From Sistotremastrum niveocremeum HHB9708 (taxonomy: Eukaryota; Basidiomycota; Agaricomycetes; Sistotremastrales; Sistotremastraceae): a stretch of 47,023 bases of DNA. Positions 24,411 to 35,315 of this stretch are shown here, piece after piece. The stretch lies in the NCBI GenBank assembly GCA_001630475.1, contig KV419426.1:146798-193820 (forward strand), written 5' to 3'. A program made the position numbers and the translations under genes. The first letter of the stretch is position 1; each line of letters opens with the position of its first letter. Below the pieces are notes generated by a model. The model was not told where the DNA came from and searched no databases. It saw only the letters and a program-made list of their open reading frames with translations.

Positions 24411-25794
24411 CTACACCCACATATCAATCTGAACCATTTTGATCTCAGACGAAACCGCCGATCCTTCGATACCCGCCCTGACTGCAATCATATCCCCTTT
24501 CTTAATCGACTTCCAAATCTCGTGTTCAGGCCCAAACGTCTCACCAGAATCAGACCATTGGTCCTCCTCCTCCTCTGCGATATCGGCACTCCGATGACTG
24601 ATCCATTCCAATGCCGTCCCATCCGCTCGAGTTCTGAGAGCTGGCTTTAGATGCAAAAGTTTCTTCAATGTCGTTCGTTTGAGAATGACGACATCGAACC
24701 ATGGCTGGTCAGTGGAACCCCTTGAGGGCGACTGCGAAGACACGACAGAACTTGCATCAGTCGAGCGAATCGACCGACACTTTGTTCGAATCGTCATGCC
24801 CCTGAAAGCATGCAGTTGTGACGCTGTCAGGGGAGGAGTTTGCAGAAGAAGATGTTTTGAAGCGCCCGCTTGCGAGGGCGGTGAGGTTAAAATGAATGGG
24901 GAATCGAATTCAACAGTTTTGATCGTCTGGAAATGACGGGGGGCGAAAGGATCTGGGTCTCTTGAATGGTCTCCTTGAATAGCTGAAGGGAGAGTCAGAC
25001 TGCTCATGACCTCGTTTGATGCAAGAGAAGGCGAGGCATCTGTCGAAAGGAGATCTGGAGAAGGGGAGGCAGGTGCTTCATCTATGAGACAAGGATCAGA
25101 CAGAAGCTTCTCAGAAGAGAACATCGTGCTTACAAGGCGCTCCTTTCAAGATCTCGGAGGGTTGGAATACTGTCCATAGCCTAAGCTCAGCGGCTTGGAT
25201 GCTACATTGCCATGCCGGGTACTGTGCACAGAGCCGGATGCCAAATGTGTCGCCCTGCTCGATGTCTTTCCAGATCTCGTGATCGGGGCCAAATTGACTG
25301 GAAGACCCGACGGACGAGAAGACACTGGACTGGAGGACGTTGTGATGACTGAGCCAGCTTAATTCACGTCCGTCTTGTGCAGTCTTCACGCGTTGACTGG
25401 TAGAGCTTCCCCATCCACTCCCGTCTGCATTGGAACATAGAGCGATCTCAAACCAACTCCAACTGCCATTTTCAAGGAAATCGACATAACCCTGGTTCAT
25501 GCTAAGAGTTTGGAGATGGATTCTCCGTAGTTTCCGGATCTGAGGATTGGTCAATGGTTTCGTAGTCTTCCATAGCTGCTTGACAGGTGATGCGTCGTAG
25601 GAGGTGACGGACATAGGTTCGTTCGTTCGGAACTTGAGTGTGTGTGTAACGAAGAGCGAAGCAAGATCGAAGATGTACAGTATGAGTTCGGTTGGCATCG
25701 CAGGGCGACGCTTTGGTGGGGATGCTCCTCTCAGTAGGCAACGAAATGAGGCGGCGTGATCCAAAAGTTCGACCCCTATTTGCAACTTTAGCAT
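24411..25794 (-). CDS. Two-copy uncharacterised-domain protein
   Basis: Two frames that overlap by 14 bases become one when a 52-nt intron is removed (25082-25133; donor GTAAGC, acceptor CATAG). Exons 25794-25134 and 25081-24411 give 443 residues. An F-box-like helix (MPTELILYIFDLA) is followed by a first domain copy with NQGYV, GSWSWFE, HEIW and AQYPAWQC. A Ser/Pro-rich linker (about 221-290) leads to a second, more divergent copy with GMTIRT, FGPEHEIWKSIKKGD and a final WV. The same domain occurs once in the next gene (26394-27128). I recall this type of domain from many fungal hypothetical proteins but know no function. The start is uncertain: a GC-AG intron could join an ATG near 25862. 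Confidence 0.72.
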
Positions 25795-26393
25795 ACCCCA
25801 GAGGGAATAGAGAGATAATGGTGACTTTACTTGCCTGAAGACCTCTCTGCCATTGCCTCCATCATTAGAACTGGGTGGTCAAGTTCGACTCAATCCCGTC
25901 AGTGCACTGGCGACCGTCTTTCATGAGAACTTGATGATATAGTATGGCTTCCTATCCCATGAGGCGAATGCGTGCTATTTAGAGCGTGCAGTTGACCGAG
26001 ACATAGTCTAGACCACCTTGATCGTCCAATATGAACGGGATTTGTCGTGGGCTCGAACGAAGGGCGAAAGGGCTTCAATTCCGACCTCGAACCCCGGGCC
26101 ATCATTTTGTCGATGTATCGTGCATAGTATAATGGTTGAAGTTGTGGTGCAAGATTTGATAGCCATCGTTACTAGTAATTAACGAGGCTTGTGACTGGTC
26201 CTGGAGGTTGGAGATAACGTACAAATGACCATGGAGCAGCCGTCGTAACAATTGTGGCAATTTTGCCGTACAGATGGTAAAGCTAGCAGAGGATTTCTAC
26301 ACCAAATATCATACTAAGTTGGGTACACAGTCGAAGGTAAAATATTCTATAATTTATTCGCAGGCCGAATCCAGAGTAGGAAGCACCAAAGCA
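25795..26393. other. Intergenic between the two domain paralogues
   Basis: Upstream region of the two-copy gene and 3' flank of the single-copy gene. It may include a short 5' exon of the two-copy gene near 25850. Nothing else is supported. Confidence 0.45.
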
Positions 26394-27128
26394 TCAGTGA
26401 GTGGATAACCTAGGTTGGAGCACAGGCTCGAACCATCTCCAGAAAACAATCTCCAATGACTGTGCCTGACAACTCCAGCCAGGAAATTGGGCACACATCA
26501 TGACTCCAATCCTATCCCCGTCCTTTGCGTACCTCCAAATGGGATGTGACGAGTCGAAAGTCTCATCAGAAGAGACCCATGTCAATGATTTGCTATGCAT
26601 ATCATTGTAGTGACTGGACCATTGCAAAGCTTCTCCATCAGGCCCCTTCTTCACTTCTCCATCCTTTCCATACAGCCCTACTTCGTACCAACTCCAGTTT
26701 CCAGCATTTGGATCTGATACGAAGCCCTGATTCCGTCCCAATGTTCGGATAGTCATCCCTCGACATCGGTGGAGTGGATTGCGGGTCAATGGAGGTGTCA
26801 TTTTCCAGAGATATCGAGTTGGTCCGGGCGATCTTGGTATATAGCGAACGACGACAGGACCAGGTTCATCATGCCGCCAAGTGTGCACTATCCTGCAGTT
26901 CGCAAGCTGCATAATGTAGAGCACCAGTTCGATAGGAAGGCCAGGTCGACTCGAATCTCCGAGCTCGAGTGCATGGGCCAAGGCGTGAAAGAGTATGAGT
27001 GGGTCTGACTGGGATGAGGTCGTCGCTGGATCTGCATCGCCTGCTTCACAGTATTCACCGGACATTGACCACTTTCCAGAATAAAACTCTTGCAAACCTT
27101 GCTCTGGGAATGACAGTAGTGAACCCAT
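26394..27128 (-). CDS. Single-copy uncharacterised-domain protein
   Basis: Intronless frame of 244 residues. After a variable N-terminus, LPIELVLYIMQLA (about residues 64-76) resembles a short F-box-like helix. The domain follows: YLWKMTPPLT, GMTIRTLGRNQGFV, GNWSWYEVGL, ALQWSSHYND, HPIWRYAKDGDRIGV, AQFPGWSCQ and a final IVFW. It matches the first domain of the 24411-25794 gene along its length and the second more weakly. Both genes are on the same strand, so local tandem duplication is likely. There is no signal peptide or membrane segment. Function is unknown; the regular Trp/Gly pattern suggests a compact beta-rich fold, which is inference. Confidence 0.75.
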   Translation of the reverse strand: MGSLLSFPEQGLQEFYSGKWSMSGEYCEAGDADPATTSSQSDPLILFHALAHALELGDSSRPGLPIELVLYIMQLANCRIVHTWRHDEPGPVVVRYIPRSPGPTRYLWKMTPPLTRNPLHRCRGMTIRTLGRNQGFVSDPNAGNWSWYEVGLYGKDGEVKKGPDGEALQWSSHYNDMHSKSLTWVSSDETFDSSHPIWRYAKDGDRIGVMMCAQFPGWSCQAQSLEIVFWRWFEPVLQPRLSTH

Positions 27129-30100
27129 CTTGTAGAATCCTTGACTCGTGAACGAGGGGTGATAAAGAGATCAGTGGGAATGAGAGGGGATTTTGCCAGC
27201 GCTTAGTACTTGGTCGTGGCAGAAATGGAGCGCTGAGTCAAAGGTATTAGTACGAGGTTATCTCCGCTTCAGGCATGCCAGCATGACCGGCTCGAAAACA
27301 TCAGCGTGTAAATCAACACATCTACACACGTCCAAAGTGCGAAAATTGAAGAGAGTACGATCGACACACACACACACATTTGGGCGTTTCTTTTCATCCA
27401 AATATGAATATTGTAGTATATATTTCGCGTGACCATTTGGACTGCCACTCCACTACGGGTACCACAGGGACTTGAACACCGCCACCATCGTGAGCATATG
27501 CGAAGTACTATATTGAAGATAATTGAGTTGAAGCGTCCGCGGACTCGACAGCGCAACTGCATGTACTCATTCAGAATCATCTCTCTGGACCGAGACTGTT
27601 GCATCAAGGAGCACTAATGATTGTCAGGGCGTTCGATTTTTGCTCGAATGAGAAGGTAATTTATAAAGTAGGTGCTTCCGCATATGTTTGAATTCTTTGG
27701 AATCCGATATAGGCATTCTTCAACAGGGGCAACGAATCATATCAGCCGCCCAATTTTCTCAATGAAAAGGAAAGACGGATACCGGTGCATCTCCTGGGAT
27801 CAGATCTGTCAGACTGAGAGAATAGATTAGATACATCAGGAAATGGTGAGCTCAATCAGGACCGGGCGACCACTCTGGCAGGGTTAGCATCTATTGTTGA
27901 ACCTTTTCCCAGCGCCCCTGCAGGCCTACCAAAGACTTGATTGCAGTTGGAGGATATCGAACGTAAGTTTCGAGCATAAGTTTCCTGATCGGTCCATGTC
28001 GGTCTTCTCTAGCAGCCGAACAAAAACTAGAGACCGACACGATCACTTCGAAAGCTCCGAAGCTTGCCAAAACCGGCCGAAAATCCTAGCTTGACTTTTC
28101 CGATCGAACTCGGGCTGGGTCGCGGGAACAGGGACCTAGGGACATACTACGTCAGAATGATCTCCCAGAGTGGAAACTGTAGCGCACGGCTTCCTCGAGT
28201 CATCATCACCCCAAAGATAGTGCGGGATGCCTTCTTGAACAATACAACTGACCGGATTCAATGATGGGAAGAAGTTCTAGCGCAAGAACAGGGCTTCAGA
28301 CGGTCTTCCGTCCGTCGGTTCTGCAACTTGTAATTATGGCGCCCACGGTTTCTTACAGGCTTCGCGAAATCCGTTCCAAACCCGATTCCGGATGTTTTAC
28401 TGGCCGACCTGGAAAAAAGACTTTGAAAGGAACACACTGCTATCACGAGTTATTGACACATGTGTGGCGTCTTCTGATATACGAACATAGGCGCAGGCGG
28501 AGAGGGAAGCCCATGGCTTGTTATAGAGAGTGCCACTTCGGAAACCGAATATTCTCACTGACCGAGAACTTTCGGAGAGATTGTCATTCATAAGGAAAAA
28601 CTGCTTGAAGACTTGGGACCAGATCATCAAATGCCATGTCAGAGCAACCGAACAGGAGTTCGAGGGCGATTGTTCGAGAAAAAAAAACTTTCAAGTTCAA
28701 CAGGTTCTCCGATTAGACGTGAATTTCCATAGGAAAAAATATGAGCATGCTTATACTCTCCTCAACTCTGGGTAAGGCAGAAACCAGGTCCTGATCAGAG
28801 ATGCACTCACACAAATTTCCAATTTTGTTTGACCCTCCATCCCTCTAAACTCAACAGGTCAATTCCCCGAAGCACCTGCACCCTGTGTCGTCGGATACAA
28901 GTGGGAGCGAACATATATCGACGCCACAACGGCCATGAGCGCAGGGGCACGGTCCTAGATAACGGAACTATGATTGATGCTCGTCTCAATAGCTGGGCGA
29001 AAAGGTCACAAGTGCTTCTTACCTCTTCAAGAAGTCCAACACCACTGTTTCAAGGGAATAACAGTCCATTCCGCGTCAAGTTTGTCAATTTTTAGGAGCA
29101 GTTCTAGGAGGAAAAAAAATGAAGAATAAGTGGGTTCATTCACTCGGAGGCTCATCGGCCCATCGAGCTCGTCGCGAGGGCTGTAGACTTGCACAGTCAA
29201 CAAGATTGCGCATCACGCATCACTAAAATCCGTTGGGTACATTGAGATCTCAATCTCGCATTGATTCATTGAAAGAAAAGTCTTGAAGAAAGATGTTCCC
29301 AAAAAGAAGGCGCTCAAAGTCAAGGGATACTTACACCAGTCAGGGACGTCAATATGCCGGCGCAAAGGACCGTAAATTGATGGAAACAACGGGGTTCTGT
29401 AATGTCCGCTCCTTTAATTGAGAATCCAAGGCGATGAATGATAGTGTCCATAGCTGAGGCCAGCGCCTCATGTCGGCCAAATGCTGGGTGGGTTTCAAGC
29501 GTCGAAGGGGTAAAGCTGGGATGTTCCCGTCGAAATTCCAGAAGGGTGAAGATTCCGTAGCGACGGAAGCAAAATAGTGGAACCCTATGATCGTCTGAGG
29601 GTCCGCTATGGTCCGATCAACAGGATAGTGGGAACCGAAACAAGTCCAGGCAAAGCAGGGCCAAGGGCATCACGATATGAAGTTAGGAACTGTCATGTAC
29701 ACAAACAGCAAGGGGCGCCTGACGGCTATTTACCTGTGTGTATTCGTGACAACAGGGCCGCCTGACGTTCACGTTCGATTGGTTCTTCAAAGAGTTGAGT
29801 CCACCAACCAAACAGAGAAAATTTGGAGTCAGAATTCACGGAACCGCGAAGTCGATTACGATTGGACGGTAAGTCCCGATCTCTACCCCGCCCACCAACG
29901 GACACCCATGCTGATATCGTGCGATTGCTGCAGAACAGAGACGTTGTGGTGGCGGCATCTGCGGGCGCTTGTAATAAATAGGCGCTCGGCCCGCTCCTGC
30001 GACATGACTCGGACACATTGACAACCTGACAGGTTTCTCATTACGAGGCTGATCATCTTTCTGAGCCCAAAGGCCCGAAGAAAATGACGAGGCTTGGTGT

Positions 30101-31006
30101 TTGACGTATGGCGCATTTGAGTCTGTGGCCTGACAGTGAAGCTATTCGTAGTTTAGCTCTAGCGAGAGGCAAGTCCCTGATTTGATGAAAGGATTTCCCA
30201 TACGTTACATCAAATCAAGGCACAAAGTCATTATGCACAGGTAAAGAGGGCGAGCCTCGTTCCGAATGACCGTCAGCCCTAGCGCTCCTTCAGTAAATGG
30301 ATTCCTTTGACCAAAGGAAAAAATACATGGAAGTTCAACGTTAAAGACTCAAAGCGCCCGATGATTCGAACTCAGAAGCTCACCAAACCGAGTCGCAGCA
30401 ATGACGATCTTCCATCCCGATATCTTCCGGCCCGAAGCCGAAGCCGCGGGATGATAGCATTGAAACTTCCTAAAGGAACTGTGGGCTCGGGCAAAAACGT
30501 TTCACCAGAATTAACATCAAGAAGCTATGATGTAACTTTGACTGGCCCTCGCATTTTCCACAATTTCCCTATTCAGAGGCGAATAAGATTTTTTTGGAGG
30601 ATATGGGCCCTGCGTAAATGCATGACTAACCACAGCGCGATACTGAGTCTTGCTTAGTCAGGCAATTGCAATGTGCTGAATTATGATCTGTAAGCAGAGC
30701 CCTTGAGTTCCCATAGCTCCTGATCACCACTCTTCGAAAGACATCTTCTTTCGGTTGCGCAAATCGTCAATCAAACTCGAAATCTGATCTGATCTGATGG
30801 AGTTCCGGCTCGGACACGACTCCCCGAGAGTCTGCTCCGAGATTTGGAATACATGCCGGCGGCGGCTAGACCGGTCCCTAGATTTCCCCTTGTCCAAAGT
30901 CCAAAGCGCAGTCTAAGCGAATCTCGGAAGGCAAAATGCGCGAGGCATCAGAATTAAGAAACTCCCATTTTCGAGTTGATTACCGGGTAGCAGGTCATTA
31001 CAGTTG
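27129..31006. other. 3.9 kb gene-free stretch
   Basis: No gene is supported. Frames are short (at most about 116 codons) and without motifs. There is a 15-bp AC dinucleotide run at 27364-27378 and an imperfect inverted repeat at about 27995-28045 (GTCGGTC, then CTAGAGACCGAC). No transposase, reverse transcriptase or LTR signature was seen. It separates the accessory part from the conserved gene block. Confidence 0.5.
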
Positions 31007-33643
31007 CTACGCCCATGGATTACCTTCTTCCGCAGGAAATCTAGAGACATTCACTCGAGCATGAGGAGGAGGAGACTCTTCGCGCGCTATAGTCATTTCA
31101 GTCACTTGCTCCATCAGTGGCTCCTGCTCGACCTCTCCGACGTCGTCTCTGCTATCTTCCTCCTCTTCCCCGATCACGTGTTCCACACGAATTGTGGTCT
31201 CATCAGGCGGTGATGGTGTGCCCTCGAGTTCGCTAGGGCTTCTGGTACCGTCTCGTATCGATCGTTTTTCTTCAACCTGAATTTTCTTCGTTCGATCACT
31301 CTCTCGGCCGTCGTCAGGGCCTCCCCCGACGCCGCCGTGCGCCACATACTCACGCTTGTACACCTTTCTTAATCCAGAACTTCGTACCGCAGGATCTCCC
31401 TTCTTTCGCTCGATCTGCATAGCGCGCTCCGCCGCTCGAGGGTCTTCCACGATCAGATCCACTGCATCTGATGGCAAAGATGTGGTACGATGCCGTGGGG
31501 AAGTTACCGCAGATTGAGGTGTAGAGGAGGAAGCCGAGTGAGAGGGGGACTGCAACGAGGAGCTGGCCCTCTCATGGTTGTCATCACCACTACCAGCCCT
31601 CGTGCTCGAGGACGTTGAAATTTTCGGCTTACGACGAGCTGGGGAGAGTGACTGTTTGTGCGAACTTGATCGCGAGCTTGGCTGTAATTTCTGATGTTTG
31701 GTCCAGTTCAGCCGAATACCGTCGACCTGGACATCAGGGAGAGTGTTATCTCGCATATCAACGAGGGTAGGTCCGGAAACATCAGCCTCAGCGAGGACTG
31801 GGCCCTCACGAGCTCGCTCCTTTCCTTTGGGGGATATGGAGGGTTCGCGTCCTTCTCTACCATCACGAATAGAATTTCCAACCGCTCCGTACCCACCACC
31901 CACTCCACCGCCTCCGATCCCGCTAAAGAAGTCCCCTCGAGATTGATTGCGTGGGGAGAAATACGCGTTCCTCTGATTGCTCAAGATCCGCTCTTCTTCT
32001 TCCCACATCTCCTTTCGAGCAGATTCCCTACTGCAATCGATCGTAGGATAATTGTAATCGCCGAAGATGAATCGCCTGCTATGCCCAAACAAATCATCGT
32101 CTGATGCGTTTGGCGATCCAAAGTACAGACTGTAGCCATCAGTGGCACGGCTGGGTCCTCCGAGTTCGTCTTCGTCATCTGAAACCATATCCGATCCGTC
32201 CTGAAAGACAGCATCGGCTTGATCCTCCAAAAGAGGTGCATAAACCTCTTCACTCGAATCACGTCTCATAGCGTGCTGAATGACATTCGAAGTCGTCGAA
32301 GGCTCTGTCTCGGCAGCGGGCATCGGAAGCCAATATTTCTTCTTCCCACCCTTCGAGTACCGTAGACCGGCTTTGATACGACGATCCCTTCCACTTCCTT
32401 GATGGATTAATCCTTCAGCCGGTTCAAACTCTTTGTAACCCATTCCTTCGCCTCCAAATGTAGCCTTGGAGTCCTCCCAGACATCTCTGAATCCAAAGGC
32501 GTCACGGAAGGCGTAGAGGAATCGCATGCGAGCTGCGTAAAGGGTTCGACGATCCATGTAGTCTCGGTGTGAGAACGCGTAGAAGTGTGCGATGGCGAAG
32601 AGGGGCATTTCGAAACAAATAAGGCAATCGGTGAGAGCCAAGGAGATGTGCTCCGAATCCGTGTATGGGCCGATGCGCGTTATGGCACCGGCACTGACAA
32701 GGATGGAGATGACGATCGATTGCCAGAAAGAGAAAAATATGATTCCCTATTTTAATACGTCAGCATTGAATTAATAAGTTGAGACGGTCAACATACCTTG
32801 ATAGTGAGGAACTTGGGGACAGGGCGGAAAGGGGCTAGGTCTTGGTGCACGCATGCCCAGAACATAGCGAGGCAGTAGAGGGAGAGGAAGATGGAGAAGT
32901 TGTAGACGATGCTGACGTAGAGATATCCGCTCGCGGCTCTAAGATCGCCCTCATTATATTTACCAAGCGATTTGAGCAATACAGTAACAGCAGCTAGAAT
33001 AGGTTTGATCTGAACATATTCTAGAACATAAAGTTAAAGAGGCGACAATGAACGGACATTGAGTTAGACGTACGAAGGATACCGCGCTTCAGGAATAGAA
33101 ATGTGTATGGATCGGAGACGTCTATTTCGTGCATGAAGAGATTAACAGGGAATATGGGAGGTCGAGGAGCCCTTCCATGGAGGAGAATGAGGAGGGAACG
33201 TTCGTTCCCAAGGTATGCGAGCAAGAGTTCAAAGAAGCAATAAATTACGAACGCCTGCATACGTCATTGAGTGAACGTCAGAAAGGGGGGTGAGTTGGGA
33301 CGCACCTCATAAATATCGCGAACTGCATCGATGAAGAAAGCGGCTGAGAGAGAGAAAATTGCGATCAAGGAAGAAATGCCGTATACGGGAACCATTATTA
33401 GGATACGGATGACCATGCTGCAGCAACCATTAGCTTTCAGTAAGGCGTACAGGCATAGTCTACGCACCGTTGTAAGATTGGTTGGCGATAGTTCTTCAGG
33501 TGTAGATATATGGAGACCGTGGATATTATTGAAGCTGCCATGACCGAGATACCGCAAGAAATGAGCAGGGCGGATGGCAGGCGTGAACCTGCGCCAGAGC
33601 CCATGTCTGGAGATCCGAAAGTGAGCTGAGTGCCATTCTGCAT
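31007..33643 (-). CDS. TMEM184/Hfl1-like membrane protein
   Basis: Member of the Ost-alpha/TMEM184 (DUF300) family. Exons 33643-33468, 33417-33306, 33254-33074, 33020-32797 and 32746-31007 give 810 residues. The N-terminal 300 residues hold about seven hydrophobic segments and the family pattern NYRQPILQRMVIRILIMVP, YCFFELLLAYLG, FLKRGILQYVQIKP and FEMPLFAIAHFYAFSHRDY. A long Ser/Pro/Glu-rich tail follows, probably cytosolic. In fission yeast the homologue Hfl1 sits in the vacuole membrane and binds Atg8. The tail segment DYNYPTID followed by MWEEEERIL (about residues 461-486) is a candidate for the same role. That is inference. It is divergent from the Zn2Cys6 gene, with 1.67 kb between starts. 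Confidence 0.92.
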
Positions 33644-35130
33644 AGCCTAGGCGTCTCTTAAGCCTCCTTGGTCACTGGATTGACTGCGAGAGCGTTCTGA
33701 ACGTCTGCGCACGGTTGAACGGTGAGGAGACGTCGTCACTGGACTGCGGGAAATGTTTACGTAATCTCGAGCCCAGAATGCCTAATCTCCTTCGGGGAGT
33801 TTAGGGCGGTGAACAGCTTTTTCTTCTACTCTCATGGTCGACGCTTGGCTGCATCTCGTATTCTTACTGGTGCGATGCTCTGTTACAAATGGGCCGCTGA
33901 AACGATTTCAACGTTGTGGGACCATGTGGACTAATGATCTCGAGGTCTATTATTCTGGCCAGCGCGTAATGGGGCCCTAGACTCTGGCGAATTATACGAC
34001 GCGTCGACCACGCTGCACCTTGGAATAGACGACAGAATTTCTGTATCAATTGTCGCAGGGCTGCGTGATTTGTTACGTGTAAATGTGGGTAAATTCAATA
34101 TCGGGAAGTCGGAGACAACTGAACGACTGTGTATAGTATTTGAAATTGGGGAGTTGCTCTCGTGAATCTGTGTGGCGTTCAGGCTTCGACCGGCAGCAAA
34201 AGTCGGAAAGAGATCGTGAAAGCAGCTACCCTCCCAGGGGCAAGTGCGGCAGATCCTACGGGGACGGATGACCGCGGCAACCAAAACGAGCGGCGCGAAT
34301 GAAGATCATTGTGTACAACTTGGCGAGCTCCCGCAGCCCAAACTCGCACCGCACCTGCGTCACCAGGGCATCCACTCTCCCCACTTGGGAGAATTCTCGA
34401 CATTTCTATACTAGGGCTAGCGCTTGCTCGCGCGGACGAAACAAAATTCCTCGTCCAAGAATCCAAGAACTCGAAGCGCCGTTCATGAATTGTCGGCTGA
34501 CCTTGTCTGTACCCCGGCAGCCAATCCCTAAATCGCACAGAAATAGCTTCCAAGTGTGTTGGCCACACCGCTTGCCTGGCTCAGCTGCGCGATCAATTAA
34601 GCTTGACCCCTCCCGGCAACCATTGATGATTGCTCTCCTATTCCTGGCTGAGCGCATCATCAGATTCCTTTTCGCGACGTGCTTTATCTCGATCTTTGTC
34701 GGCCCTTTTCGCGCTGCCAGATAGGCCGAATTTCGATCTCGGATATTGAGCATTCCTACAGCCGATCCTGAGCCGAAAGCTAGCGTCTCCGACGAGACAC
34801 GCAAGCGTCTGCCGCCCCCCTGATTCACATGTATATGAATGTATGTGAGTGTGCTGTGGTGCAATAGTGACTTCGGACCATATTGACGAGTTCTATGACA
34901 AGGAGCACCGTTCCGAACCTGCTTGCTCGACCAGGCCTGAATTGACTGTGGCTGAAATTCTATCTGATATCGAATGAGCGCCGGCCGGAGCGCCCTGTGC
35001 AAGTCGAGGAATGGCAGGAATATGCGTGACACAAAGCGCTTACGTCACCCGATCGCCTATCCGATTCGGAATTACTAAGCATCAAGCTTCCGGCAAAATC
35101 CCACCAAAATCTACTGACCCTTGATCGGTC
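33644..35130. other. Divergent promoter region
   Basis: Shared upstream region of the TMEM184-like gene (minus) and the Zn2Cys6 gene (plus). The long minus frame 34406-35032 starts without an ATG and lacks motifs, so it is not called. No repeat was seen. Confidence 0.5.
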
Positions 35131-35135
35131 GCGGG

Positions 35136-35155
35136 TGACTCACCGATATATAATA
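35136..35155 (+). promoter_or_regulatory. TGACTCA site and TATA box
   Basis: A perfect Gcn4/AP-1-type TGACTCA (35136-35142) lies four bases before a TATA-like TATATAATA (35147-35155), about 160 bases upstream of the ATG of the Zn2Cys6 gene. The TATA box is well placed for a long-leader fungal promoter. Binding of a bZIP factor is inference. Confidence 0.45.
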
Positions 35156-35315
35156 AGTCGACCTGCTATTTCAGCCGCCCCCAATTGGATTTCCCTGTCC
35201 CTGGTTTCAGCCGTCTTTCCGTTTCGTTCAAATACCTCGCACACCCCATCTCCTGGGTCACTCCTTTCGACTCCCCCACCATCGTCGAGTCTCCCCTATC
35301 CCGCTTCATTCCAAC

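Noticed and set aside
27430-27490. tRNA-like sequence on the minus strand (GTTCAAGTCCC near a CC-rich segment)
   Set aside because: The T-stem does not pair and no matching acceptor or anticodon arm can be drawn.
22096-31006. Peptide precursor for the UstYa-like enzyme
   Set aside because: No frame combines a signal peptide with repeated cores and Lys-Arg sites; short KR occurrences are isolated.
34406-35032. Minus-strand frame of 208 codons between the divergent TMEM184-like and regulator genes
   Set aside because: It starts at a non-ATG codon, has no motif, is Arg-rich in a way typical of antisense promoter frames, and fits a divergent promoter better.
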